This document shows positions 45,094 through 57,351 of a stretch of 64,000 nt of DNA, one piece after another. Source of the stretch: Ichthyophthirius multifiliis. Lineage: Eukaryota > Ciliophora > Oligohymenophorea > Hymenostomatida. The notes beneath the pieces were generated by a model that saw nothing but the letters and a program-made list of their open reading frames with translations, was not told where the DNA came from and made no database searches. Position 1 is the first letter of the stretch. Each line of letters begins with the position of its first letter. Made by a program: the position numbers and the translations under genes. The stretch spans positions 1-64,000 of the forward strand of contig NW_004087746.1 of assembly GCF_000220395.1 (NCBI RefSeq). The letters are read 5' to 3'.

Positions 45094-48000
45094 TCAATTA
45101 ATTTTAAAAAATATCGAAATTTTATAAGTTTAATTTTTTATAAGTTTATTAAAAAGATCCTAAACAGATTAAATTGAAAATTATTTAAGATAGTAAATTT
45201 AATTTTCTTTAATTTAAAATATTAATTTTACATTAATTAAAGATAACATTATTAATTTAATCTATTATTTCTTATTCATTTTAATTTGTTTATTTTTTAT
45301 TTTCATCATAGTATCTATTTATATTTAAAGCAATATTTTTAATACTTACAATCAAATTATCTTCAAAAAGTGAAGAAAAGTTATTTAAAACAATATTATT
45401 TTATATTACATTCTCACACAGTTATTTAATAATAATAAATATTTATAAAAATGAATTATTAAGTTATAAAATATCAAATATTTCTAATATTTTTTCACTA
45501 ACTAAAACATAATTTTATAAATATATTTATGATAATTTTTCGTATTAAAATACAAATTAAAAATGATTAAATTTTGTTTACAAAAAATTAATTAGAAAAT
45601 CTTAAAAACTTTAATCTTTAAAAAAGCAAAACCAACTAAAGTTAATATGTTTACAATTTAAAATTAAATTAAAGCATTTATAATATTAGAAAATAATTTT
45701 AACTTATTAATTTTCTTTTAAATATTTTGCTATATGATTTAAATAAATAAAGAAAGATTTAAAATAAATATAGCTGATTCCATTTTTTTATATAATTTCG
45801 TATCTATCGTTCTAATCATCAAGAAAATTTTAAATGAAAATCATTTAAGCTTTTATTAATTCTTCACTTTAATTGTTAAATTAAAAAATTTAATCAATTT
45901 TTGGTTATAACTTTTTCAAAAAAACATAAAAAAAATGCTTATTTTTTAATTATTTTAAAATTCCGATTGCATCATATATGAAAAATACTAAATTTTCTAT
46001 ATATTTATCATTTGTTTATTAAATAGTTTATAATAGTTAATTTATTGTAATTTCTATTTTATAAAAATAATTTTATGTTTCATCTGATAAGTTTAATATT
46101 GTTAATAATTCATATCCTATTGTTCTATGTTTTATATGAAATTTATTTTTCGAATTATAATTGCTTATTACTTAGCTTAATTCTTATGTAAAAATTATTT
46201 TTTTAAACTCTTATATGTGATAACATTGAGATAATTTCTAAACTAGAAAATTAATTATACTTAAAGTATATTAACATTATTGCTTTTTATCTTTTGGATG
46301 TTCAAATATTTAATTAAATTTTGTTAAAAACATTAAGATTATTTATTCAAAGTTTTCTTTAATTTATAAATTTTGTATAAACTAAATTATTTATTAATTT
46401 TTTAAATATATTATACTTATATATTAATTATTATTATTTTACTTTATTTTAATCACAAATTCTATCAAATAACATTTTATCATAATTATATTAAGATTAA
46501 GTTGTTACTAAAGTTTTTTATAAAAACAATTCAATAAAATAAAGAAGTGAGAATTCCAAGTTTTAATCAAAGTCTTAAATTTTATTATAATTAATAATTT
46601 AGATTATCATTTAAATTTGTAGTATTACAGTTTTTTAATCGTTTTCTTAAACTTATATTAAAATTTATTTATCAAAAGCTATAAAAGTTGAAAGATAGAT
46701 TAATATTGTTAATAAATTTTATTAATCATTAAAACTATTCATATTTTAAAAAATTTTAATTATTAAATTAATAACAAGTAAATTATTTTAAACATTTTCA
46801 AAAATAATTTTATAAAAATAAATTTTCATTTATTTAGTGAATTATTTATAGTTTATTAATTTTGATCCATTAAAAAAACTTTTACTTTTATTAATTAATA
46901 GATTTTAAAATTGAATTAAAAACTTTCAAGTAAAATGTTATAAATTTATATTTTTATTTATTAATAAACCTTATCTTTATAATCTAATATGTATCTTTAA
47001 TATACTAAATTTGGTTTTTTATATTAACTATCAAATGTTTTTGTCCAAAAAGTAAATAAATTAGATATTTAATCATTATTAATCTTTATTTAGTTTTTTT
47101 TTTTAAAAAAAAAAAATAAAAAAATTACATTGAAATATAATGAATTAAAAACTTAATTTGTAAAATTTTATACATTTGTAAAAAACAGAAGGGAATTTTC
47201 ATCAAATTTAATTAATTTTTTTATACCAAAATTTTAAATCATAATATTTAAAATGTCATTTATAAAATTTATTCGATTTGAGTTGCAATTTTAAATTATA
47301 TAATTAATATTTTCAATAAATGTAAATACAAATTATATTTTCTATTCTTTTTCTAAGATTTCAGTAATTTTGCATTAACATATGCTTAAATAACATCCTA
47401 ATAACTTAAATAATATATTAAATAAAAAAAGAAACTTTTTTAACAAAAAAATTATTAACTTTATCTTATAAATCAGTATCTACTAGTATGTAATATTTGA
47501 ATAATTTTTGAAGAAAATTTTTATTTAAAAAGCCTTATATTATTTATTAAGGAAACTTTTTATAAATAAATTAAATTAAAAATACAATAGATAAAAATTA
47601 CTATTGTTAATTCACTTTCTTGATCTTTTTCAAATTCAGTATATTAAATATTATATTTAAATTATAAAATATATAATAGAAGATCTATAAATGAGTTTAT
47701 TTATTGATTTTAACTCATCAGATTTTCAAAACATTGAAATAACCAATTAGAAATTAAAATCAGATAATTATTTTGAAATGACAATAATAATTATTTATAT
47801 TTTATATATCCAATATTATTAGAGTATTATTATATGTTTTAAATTAAGAAACCAAAAATATATGCTTTGTAAATATTATTTCTTATTTATAATATTATTT
47901 CTTATATTATGTTTTCCTATTATTATATCTATATAAATTTCTAAATAAGCATCGCTATTAAATTACAAATTGATTTAATTATATATAATTTTAAATCTTA

Positions 48001-48309
48001 TTAATTTTAAATTATTTATATGCAAGTTTCTAATAAATTATATGATTGCGTAAACCTATTTTATTGCTAATATATTTTTGTAAGTACTTCAATTAATATA
48101 AATAATGAATAATTAGAATCTATTTATTTTATAAATTAAATTATTTAATATATATTTTCTTCTTTTTATGCGAATTAATTTAATTATTCATAATAAAAAC
48201 TTTCATTCTATAAAAAATTTTAATAAATATTTAAATTATTTTATATTTTTATTATAACTATTTTCTTAGAAATATTTTCCAAACATATTTTGAGTTCTTC
48301 GAATTCCAT
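45094..48309 (-). CDS. XPO7: Exportin-7 (RanBP16)-like nuclear transport receptor
   Basis: HEAT-repeat karyopherin of the XPO7/XPO4 branch. From ATG 48309 the N-terminus reads MEFEELKICLENI ... YSLFILIEVLTKIYQQQNRF, corresponding to the first HEAT repeats. Mid-gene sequence includes NLFTFWTKTFDSQYKKPNL. The best matches to XPO7 are YYKCFNLILNCKHINFSWF followed by KDQSFQDFLINFLQ (compare human NFGVFRLYGDDALDNAL), and the C-terminal block NKKQQIKLIMLSLINDLFNK LIKN. The stop is TGA 45094-45096. Several introns were inferred (for example 47395-47477 and 47110-47155), with a probable total of 900-1000 aa. Sequence is highly diverged and A/T-biased (Ile/Asn/Gln/Phe-rich), so the family is likely but cargo and boundaries are not certain. 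It converges on ORC1 with 174 bp between stops. Confidence 0.6.
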
Positions 48310-48489
48310 TTTTTTAATTTTGTATATATTTAAAAATTGAAGAAATATATATTATATATATATATTTTTTTATATTTTTTTAAATAAAAAACAAAAAATT
48401 AAAATAAAAAATTAAAAATTCATACATCTTAATTATATATATTATATGTTTAAAAGTATTATTTATAATCCAAATAAATAAAAAAATAA

Positions 48490-48756
48490 TCATTTCGTTT
48501 TCTCTATAACTGCACTAACAGTAACTACACTTCTTCTTTTGTTATTTTTATTATCATTTTATGATCCAGTTTAAAGTTTTTTCCATTTAACCAAATTTAA
48601 TTAAACTAGCTTTTCTGCTATTGCAATTGCAAGTGGAATAAAATCTCCTTTTGCCTAAAATTCAATTATTTCTCCAGTTTATAAAAAATCTTATGATTCC
48701 TTTAAATATTGTGCATAATTTAATTAATCTATTAAAATTAGTTTATAAAAACTCAT
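48490..48756 (-). CDS. Small Alba-domain-like nucleic-acid-binding protein
   Basis: Intronless, 88 aa, ATG 48756 to TGA 48490-48492. After MSFYKLILIDQLNYAQYLKE it contains FQAKGDFIPLAIAIAEKLVQ and NLVKWKKLQTG, then a basic loop NDNKNNKRRSVVTVSAVIEK. The layout (beta strand, helix with conserved Ala/Ile pattern, long basic hairpin ending in a beta strand) fits the Alba fold used in archaeal chromatin and in eukaryotic RNase P/MRP and mRNA-binding proteins. It is shorter than most Alba proteins and lacks RGG repeats. Assignment is by pattern; DNA versus RNA target unknown. It sits beside the tRNA gene. Confidence 0.55.
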
Positions 48757-48908
48757 ATTTATTATTGAATATTTAATTTTAATTTTGTTTATAAATTTTT
48801 AATTTTTTATAAAAAAAGATTTATAAAAACTTTTAAATTATAAAAAAAAAAAGTAAAAGTAATTAAATTAAATTAAATTATAAAAATCATATTTTAAATT
48901 AAAAAAAA

Positions 48909-48981
48909 TGATTCCTCCGAGGTTTGAACTCGGGACCTTCAGTGTGTTAGACTAACGTGATAACCACTACACTAAGGAATC
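48909..48981 (-). tRNA. tRNA-Val (anticodon AAC)
   Basis: A 73-nt cloverleaf on the minus strand: acceptor GATTCCT/AGGAATC, box A region TAGTGTAGTGG, anticodon stem TTAGT/ACTGA with loop CTAACAC (anticodon AAC), T-arm CCGAG TTCAAAC CTCGG and discriminator A. No intron; CCA is not encoded, as usual in eukaryotes. The sequence is close to the general eukaryotic tRNA-Val(AAC). Confidence 0.95.
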
Positions 48982-49429
48982 AGTTACAATATTTCATATT
49001 TTTAATAATTCTTAATTGTAAGGATAAAAAGGATAAATAACATTAATATACACTAAATTTTGAATTATACAATTAATTTTAAATAAAAAAATAATTTTAT
49101 TAATATAATATATTTTAATTTTTAAATATTATATTTAATTATTTTTTAAGTTAATTTTTTATTAAATACATTTATTATATTATGATATTTTATATATATT
49201 ATAAAAACAAACTTATTAAAAAATAACTTGTTATTATAAATTTATTAAAAGAATAATTTGTTTAAATAATAACAATAATAAAAAAAATATAATTTAAATT
49301 ATTATATTCGTTTGTTTACATTATAAAAATAGTTTTATAGGAGAAAACATATTTATTTTATTTTAATAAAACAAATATTAAATTAAAAATAAATATTAAT
49401 TCGTTAGTTATAAAAAAAGGTAATAATTA
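48982..49429. other. AT-rich spacer between tRNA-Val and the zinc-finger gene
   Basis: No gene seen. It holds the 5' flank of the minus-strand tRNA gene and the upstream region of the next plus-strand gene. Confidence 0.5.
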
Positions 49430-49472
49430 ATGGAAAAATCAGATTACTAATCTATGCTATCTATACAATGTA

Positions 49473-49544
<72 letters not shown>

Positions 49545-49881
49545 AAATATACAAAATAAATTAATTAATAAACAAAAAAAGTTTAATTCTTTTTATATAT
49601 TATTTTTTATAATTAGCTGAATAGTATAATTAATCTATAGCTTTGAATATATAAAATCAACAAAATTAAATAGATAAATTTTTATTAAAGCTTAGTAATA
49701 AAATTATGAATAAATTAAACATTATTTACATAATATAAAAAAAGTAAAAAAAAGTAGTTATTAACATCAGTTGATTTTGAAATTGCATAAAATTTACAAA
49801 AAAAAGATAGTTGTTAAATTTGCTTATTAACTTACAATACTATAAGATTAATATTTTAAAAAAATTGGTAAAAAAATAATA

Positions 49882-49944
<63 letters not shown>

Positions 49945-50932
49945 TATAGTAAAAAATGTGGAAAATCTATATGTGATGAATGCTCATAAAAAAAATTAAT
50001 GATAAAAGAGTTTGTGATATTTGTTTTTTAGAATTTAATGATGCTAGAGTTTTTTTTAAAAAAAATTAAATATATTATACAAAGCAATAATATTTTAATA
50101 GAATTAATAAATCCGAAATAGTTAATTTGAACTAATGTAACTTTAGATTTAAAATATTTAGAAAGATTTAGTTTAAACTATTACATAAATTGAAGAATAA
50201 AACAAAGAAATAACTTAAATTTAATAAAAAGTTATTTTTTTTTTCTTTATTTAAATATTTTTTTTAAAGAAACTTTAAAATCATCAAGAATAATAAAAGA
50301 ATTTATATGATTTATAATTATATTTGAAAATTATTACTGAATAATTATAATAATTAAATAATGAATATAATTAGTTATAAAGTTAAAGTTCATAATTTAA
50401 AAAAAATTCATAAGAAGATGAAAATGAAATTAAAGTATTAGAAAATGACATTGATGAATATAAAAAAAACATTAAAAATATATAATAAAAAATTTAAGAA
50501 TAAAAGGAAAGAATAAAACAAATATAAGATAGAATTAATACTAATAAAGAAATTCTCTAATCTGTAATATTGTTAAAATAATATATTGTTGTTGATATTG
50601 TTTTTTTTATTTTTTCTAAAATATTTTTTAAAAAACTCAATCTACCAAAAAAATTAAAAAAAAAAGAGAGAGAAAAAATAATTAGATAATCTCCTTTTTT
50701 TTATTAATAGAGTATTTTAAAAATAATAAACAGAAAAAATTAAAAAACAAGTCAAATATTTTTATAATTTTATATTTAATAATTTTAATTTTCATAGAGG
50801 ATATTAGAATTATAGGATAATAATAGTTTATTTTTATCTTCAAATCAATAATCAATTAAGGATTTAAATACAGTGGATGGATCAAAAAGAGACTATAATG
50901 TCAATAATTAAAATAAAAATAAAAGAAATTGA
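49430..50932 (+). CDS. FYVE-like zinc-finger protein with coiled coil
   Basis: From ATG 49430 (MEKSDYQSMLSIQ), exons are separated by introns that contain long (TA)n tracts. The zinc-binding part reads CQIC ... NCKKCGKSICDECSQKK ... RVCDICFLEF. The eight cysteines and the RVCD-x-C ending are FYVE-like, but the basic RHHCR stretch needed for PI3P binding is replaced by QKNCKKC, so lipid binding is doubtful. Downstream is a coiled coil (YLKIITEQLQQLNNEYNQLQ; ENDIDEYKKNIKNIQQKIQE). The C-terminal exon (RILELQDNNSLFLSSNQQ) ends at TGA 50930-50932. One A appears missing in the A8 run at 49988-49995 within the finger. Boundaries between 50580 and 50800 are uncertain. Confidence 0.65.
49477..49542. 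repeat. (TA)n microsatellite in intron 1 of the zinc-finger gene
   Basis: Two TA blocks (49477-49512 and 49514-49542) inside an intron starting with GTATAATT after codon 13. Confidence 0.9.
49887..49941. repeat. (TA)n microsatellite in a second intron of the zinc-finger gene
   Basis: An uninterrupted TA tract inside the intron that splits the Cys codon between CQIC and KKCG (starts GGTAAAAAAATAATAA, ends ATTAATATAG). Confidence 0.9.
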
Positions 50933-51662
50933 ATACATAATTATATTTATTTAATTTTATATTTTATTATAATACAATTAAAAAAACATAATTTTAATAT
51001 ATCAAAAAAATAAAAAATAATAAGATATTTTTTTTTTTAATAATTATTAATTTTAATTTTGTCTAAAATTTATATTAATTTTTCTATTTGATATTATAAT
51101 AATATTCATTTAATAATATTTAACATTTAAATAAGATATAATATGCAAAAAAAAATATTTAATAAATTATAAAGATATATTGTTATCATCTATTATTATT
51201 TATTTAGTAAATTTTAATATATTTATATAAATAATACTTAAAAATATTCATAAATTTTTATAATATGAATTTATTAACATATTATTATATTATTATTCAA
51301 TAAATATTATTGTTAAGAATAACATTATTAATGATTAATTAATTCTCATAAATTTTATAATTATAGATTTTCTTTAAAATTATATTAAAATATATATTTA
51401 AAAACAATTTTTTTAGTTTTTTTTTATTTAATTTTTTAATAAATATATATTTATAAAATATCATATATTACTTATTATTAAAAATATATTATTTTAAAAA
51501 AAAAAAAACATATAAATTATTTAATTTTAGTATTTTTTTTATATTTATTAGCAAATAAATATTCAATTTAAAATTAAAGTAATTTTAATATTTAAATTTA
51601 TTTATTTTATTTTATATTATTTTTAATATCTATATAAAATAATTATAATAAATTAATATTTT
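50933..51662. other. AT-rich convergent spacer
   Basis: Low-complexity A/T only. Confidence 0.5.
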
Positions 51663-52620
51663 TCAGCTGTTATCAGTATAATTTTTATATGCAAACGTTG
51701 ATTATTTATTTCTGATATTGAAATTATTAGAGATTTCTTTAGAATGTGTTAAACCCATATAATTTTCCATATCATATGTTTTTTCTCTTTTAGAATCTTA
51801 TAAGCTATTATATCTTTCTCTAATTTATTATTCTTAATTTAAAATATTGTTAAGTTATTATTCAATTAATTATTTATTTTATAAAAAGTGTGTTTTTTTT
51901 AGTTATTTTCTGTATAAGTATTAATATATTTGTTTTAGAAAAATTCATTTCTATTTTATTACGATTCTAACTTTTATTATTTGACTTTTTCTGCTTATAT
52001 TTTTTTTATTCATCATTATTTTCTTTTATGGATTGAATTTATTTAGAATTTTTGTAACTTTCCTAGTTTCTGGCTTCGACATCATTTTTTTTGTTTGAAT
52101 AAAGTTACTCTTTTGATTATTATATGTTTTATTTAATTTAATTTTTTAATTATTAAGTAGATTAGCTTATTATTTCATTTTAAATTTTGTTTTATTCTTT
52201 CATTTTTAATAACTATTTTTTATAGTTTTTTTTTATAATTTTTTTTTTTTTACATCTTAATAATGTTAATATTTTTATTATCTTATTCTTTCTAAATATT
52301 ATTTCTTCATTTCTAAAGATTATTACTTTGCTAAAGTTAATTCTTCTTGTTTTAGAAGTAGCTATACTCTTTTTTAAGCCTATTCAAATTGTGACTATGC
52401 TTCTAATTAAGCTTATTTAGCTACCCAAGGTGATGCGTCTTCTTTATTTGCTCTCTATTATATACTTTATTTGTTTAATTCTATTTATTCTACTTTTTTT
52501 AAAGCTTAAGAATTAGGAGATTCATATTTGTTTTTTCCATTGAGTTAAGGCAATTTTGTTTGCAAATCTTAAATATTTATTTTTTGTTATTTAAAGTTTA
52601 TTGGTAACATTTATTATTTT
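51663..52620 (-). CDS. Coiled-coil protein, unrecognised
   Basis: Minus-strand exons with an unbroken ciliate-code frame. NKIALTQWKNKYESPNSQ is followed by long helices ALKKVEQIELNKQSIQQRAN, WVAKQAQLEAQSQFEQAQKR and LLLKQEELTLAKQQSLEMKK QYLERIRQQKYQHYQD. After an intron (about 52212-52251) come LLKMKEQNKIQNEI and a Lys/Asn/Ser-rich part. The C-terminal exon (YDMENYMGLTHSKEISNNFN) ends at TGA 51663-51665. The start is not fixed: no ATG precedes NKIALTQW in frame without another exon, so the right boundary is approximate. Coiled-coil pattern and Trp anchors suggest a structural protein. Confidence 0.55.
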
Positions 52621-53437
52621 TTTTATAATATTTTTTTTTATATTTTTTATAATATAATACAAAATAAATTCTATAATAATAAATTGCGTTTATATATTAT
52701 TTTTCATTTAATTATTAATATATTTAAAATAAAATTAACCAATTAATTTTTTTCTTACAATAATATGAAATCAAAATAAAATATTTTTTATAATATCTGT
52801 CTATATTATATAATTATTTTTTATAATTTATTTAAATATAAATAATTTTTTTACTAATTAATTAAACTAAGTAATAATATTTAAAGTATTTTTATTTATT
52901 TAATATAATTTTAATCCTTTTTGTTAATATATAATATAAAATAGTATTTTAATGTATTTCTTTTTAGATTTTAAATTTGATATTATTAATATATGTTATT
53001 AATATCTTTTGAATTTAAGTATTTAAAAATATAAGCGGACAGTTTATATTATATTAAATATGATTTTGTTTACTATTTATAAAAACTATATAAATTTTAA
53101 AAAATTTAATATAAAGATTTATTAAAAAAATAAATTAAATATATATAATTTCTTTTTTTTTTTTAACAAAATTAAAAATGTTATATAATATTAATTTAAT
53201 ATTTTATTAAATTTAAAATTTTATTTAATTAAAATACTAAAATATAATAAATAATTTCTTGTAATATAAATATAAAAATACTTATTTACAAATTAAAATA
53301 AGTAAAGCAATAATTAAAAATAGTTATAAAAAATATAAATATAATAATAATTTATATTAATTTATTTTAAATATTTATTTATATTTTTATAGAGCATTTA
53401 AAACTATCAAAAAAAAATATATAAAAAAAATTAAATT
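52621..53437. other. AT-rich spacer
   Basis: May include a small first exon of the preceding minus-strand gene; otherwise nothing recognised. Confidence 0.4.
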
Positions 53438-55780
53438 ATGTAAATGAGTATTATTTCAATTAACAATCAATAATTATTACATCCTATAGAAAATTAACAA
53501 AACTAATAAAATTCTTAAGAAAATCTTCATTAAAATATATCAAATGATTAAATAGAAAAAATCGAAAATGAAAATTAGGAAAATAAGTAAAAAATTTAAA
53601 TTGATGATAAATATTAGGTAATGTTATAATAAAAAAATGACAATATAAAAAATCTTAAGGAAGATATTTAAAAAACAAATTAAGTCGTAAAAAAGCTCAA
53701 TGATGGTAAAAAAGTGCAAAGCTAATCAAAAAATAATTAAAAGAATTAATAATAAATTTATTAATTTCATTTTAAAAAGCAAAAGAAAAAAAATTAAAAA
53801 AAACAAATATAATAATAAAAATAATTATAATAATAATTATAAGGATAAGTATAAAATCAACAAATTTAATAATTATCCACATTATAATAATAATAAAAAT
53901 TAAAATAATAAAGTATTTAGAATAATGATTAAAAAATACAAAATAACTTTATTATTAAAACTTATTAATAATAACATGTTTCTTTATAAAATAAGGAAAC
54001 ATAAGAAAACTTACCCCCTATAAGATAAAACCCTGTTGTTCCTATATAGTATTTAAATTCACTTAATATGAATTTAAGTACAAGTGTTCCTAAATTAAAT
54101 AATTCTAATGAAATTACTATTGAAGGATAAAGTATTTTTAAATAATAAATTCTTAAAAGTTATGAAGTTTTATAAAAAACATATGAAGATAAAACAAAAG
54201 CAAACGAAAATCAATTAAATAATGTAATTATATTATTTTATATTAAATAAAAGAATCTAATTTCAATTATATTAACTTTTTCAATAAATTTTTAATATTA
54301 TTATTTTAAAAAAAAACCAATATAGTAATAAGTAAAACTCTTAGTAAATAACCCATTATTTAAAATAAAAAAATCTAATTTATTGAAAATTCAAAATTAG
54401 AATTAAAATTAATATAAAGTAAAAAAATAACAAAATTAACTATTTTCAATAAAACAAAAAAAGTACTATATAGGTTCTGGTAATAATTCATAAATAATAA
54501 GAAGGATAATGTAAAAAAGAAAAGGATGGGTAGAAATACAATATGGATCGACGATGTTTGTGAATTTAAAATGGTAGTAAAGCAGCAGAGGATATTAATA
54601 TAATCGTTTAGTTTTAAACAATAATTATAAATAATTAGTCAACCATTTCGAATTTCATCAAGAAATAACTGAGAAGCATAATTTAATTAAAAACTTAACA
54701 TCTTATTGCCAATAATAAGGTTTAAATGTATTTGATATAACCCCTATAACATTTATTTTAGATGCAAATGATGATAAAATAGAATAAAATATGCAAGAAT
54801 TTTTTCATTTTTATGAAAAGAATATGCCTTATTAAATAAAGAAGAAAATGACTTAAAAGCTATTAAGTGAAATTAAAAAAAAGATTAAAAATTATTTTAA
54901 TTTTTCAAATAACGAGAAAAAAATGTCTAATAATAATTCATAAAAAACTAAATACAAAATTAACCCATCATATATATTAGATTACAACTCACCCTATATG
55001 TGGCTTCTTAAGCCAACTTTTCTTAATAGAGGAAGGGGAATTAATATTTTTACTGATCTAATTAGTCTTGAAAAATATATTGGTTAGTATATTAATGGAA
55101 CAGAAGAAAAAATTCTTGTAAAGAAATAAAATCTAGAAGAAATAAAATTAGATATAAATAAAAAAGAAGATAACGAAAAAAATGAAAATGTTGTTGATAA
55201 TTAAGAAAAATTAAAAATTGATGAAAAAGTTAAAAATTATGAATATGTTTAAAATAATACAGAAAAAAATATATAAAAATAAAAGAATGAATATAGTTCG
55301 AAAAAAGAAGACAAATAAAATTAATAATAAAATGACGAAAAAAACGTAATCTTAGAAAATAACTAATAGTTAATTAAAGATTAAGACCATTAATAAAAAT
55401 AAGATAAATAGTAAATCTAAATAATATAGAAAAATTCTTAAAGTTAAGTATTAACAAGAGCTTAGACAGTAAAAATATAATTAAATTATGTTAAATAATT
55501 TTAAAAATAATTTTTTTAAAATTTAGTAAAATGAAGTAAATAGAAAGTCATAAATAAAATCATAAAAAAAATATAATAAGTAAAAATAATAATCATAAAT
55601 AAATAAAGAACAAATAATAAATAATAATTAAAATAACAACAAATAAAACCTTTTTAATAATGAAGTTACAAGTAGCAATCAAATAGTTAATCAAGAATAA
55701 AAAAATAATCTAAAAGAAAATTCAAGTTAAAGTAACAATATTGAATAGCTATAGTAATATCAATAATAATTGTAATAGTA

Positions 55781-55825
<45 letters not shown>

Positions 55826-56888
55826 TAATATTTTAATTAATTATAAAAAATAAATTATCCAAAAATAAGAAACTCCACCTTAATAAAAGGAACAAAAAAT
55901 AGCAAATAATAGTAGTGGTATAATATTAAAAGTACATAGCTTTGTTATTTAGAAATATATAGAAAAACCTTTTTTGATAAATAAAAGAAAATTCGACTTT
56001 CGAATTTGGAGCCTATTAACTTAAGATTTAGATTTATATTTTTTTAAGTAAATAAAAAATAAATAAAATTTTTAAAATAAAATAGAGAAGGATACATAAG
56101 GACTTCTTCAGAAGAATTTTAATTAGATGCAAATAGTGCAAGTAATTAATTTATACACTTAACAAATAATGCAATATAATAACACGCTTAAAATTATGGT
56201 TAATTCGAAAGTGGAAATTAAATGTCGTTTTAGGAATTTGAGGATATTACAAATAAAAATATTGAAGGTAAAAAAATAAACTTTAATTAAGACATTTTAA
56301 AAAGAATGAAGGAAATAGTTTTTATAACTTTCGATTCTATTAAGAAAAAAGTTGATATTTTTAATCGTAAATTTTGTTTTGAAATATTTGGTTTTGATTT
56401 CATTTTAGATGCTAATTTACATTTGTGGTTAATTGAAGTTAATACTAATCCCTGTCTTGAGTAAAGTTCTGTTCTTTTGAAAAAAATAATGCCAAGAATG
56501 ATTGGTTTTTTAATTTTTTGTTATTTATTTTTATTTTTTAAATAAAAGATGATGCTTTTAAACTCACTGTTGATTAACTTTTTCCTAAAAATAATTAAGT
56601 TATTTAAAATCTAAACTAAAAAAATGAAATACATAATGTTGAGAATAAAAATTATATTGATTTTTAAAGAAAACAAAAGCATAACAATTCTAAAATAATC
56701 ATTGATTCTTCTTCAAATCTTTTTGTTGTTGAATAATAATAATAGGAAGTTATAGAGGAGTATTTTCCTGTTGAAGGTTATAGTGATAATGAAAATATGT
56801 GGTAATTTATTTTAAAATAAGTATTTTAATAATATTTTTTTATTTAAGGGAAAAACTTGCAAATTTAAAGGAAGAAACTAAAAAATGA
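53438..56888 (+). CDS. Tubulin-tyrosine-ligase-like (TTLL) protein, Q-rich
   Basis: ATP-grasp amino-acid ligase of the TTLL family, which adds glutamate or glycine side chains to tubulin in cilia and cortical microtubules. ATG 53438 begins a very Gln/Asn-rich N-terminus of about 260 residues. The catalytic region starts with YYIGSGNNSQIIRRIMQKRK GWVEI, then WQQSSRGYQYNRLVLNN, LVNHFEFHQEITEKHNLIKN and LNVFDITPITFILDANDD. The ATP-grasp motifs are MWLLKPTFLNRGRGINIFTD, FVIQKYIEKPFLINKRKFDF RIWSLLT and, after an intron, EGYIRTSSEEFQ. FIHLTNNAIQ, CFEIFGFDFILDANLHLWLI EVNTNPCLE follow. A roughly 270-codon low-complexity insertion separates RGRGI from FVIQKYIEKP. The stop is TGA 56886-56888. Glutamylase versus glycylase cannot be decided. 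Confidence 0.88.
55773..55823 (+). repeat. In-frame TAA/TAG microsatellite encoding 17 glutamines
   Basis: Seventeen consecutive TAA or TAG codons (13 TAA in a row at the end) in the TTLL reading frame. In the ciliate code this is a polyQ tract inside the insertion between the two ATP-grasp halves. Confidence 0.9.
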
Positions 56889-57351
56889 AATAAATATTAA
56901 ATATATTTTTAATAAAAAAAAATAATAAATATAAAAAAAAATTTTGGAATAAAAATAAAAAATGAGATACTTTGGAATTTGCTATGAAAAAATAAGCATT
57001 TTTATTGTATTTTTACTTATTTTAAAATTAAAATAATTTTTTATTTTTATTTTATATTTTTCATATGTTTTTTTTTATATTAATTTATTAATCAAAGTAT
57101 GAAATAAAGAATAATTTTTATAAATATGAAAATTATCATTTTAAGATTAAAATATAAATAAAAAAAATAATACACTTATATATATATATAATTTTATATT
57201 TAAATATTCAAATAATCAAATTTCTTTAGATGAAAAAAATAAACAACTATTTAATATAATAATCTAAATAAATAACATTTTATTTATTTTTAACTAAATA
57301 TAAGAGAAAATTTTATTTTATTTTTTTCAGATTAATATAAACTAACCTAAT
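56889..57351. other. AT-rich convergent spacer
   Basis: 463 bp between the TTLL and V-PPase stops; low complexity only. Confidence 0.5.
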
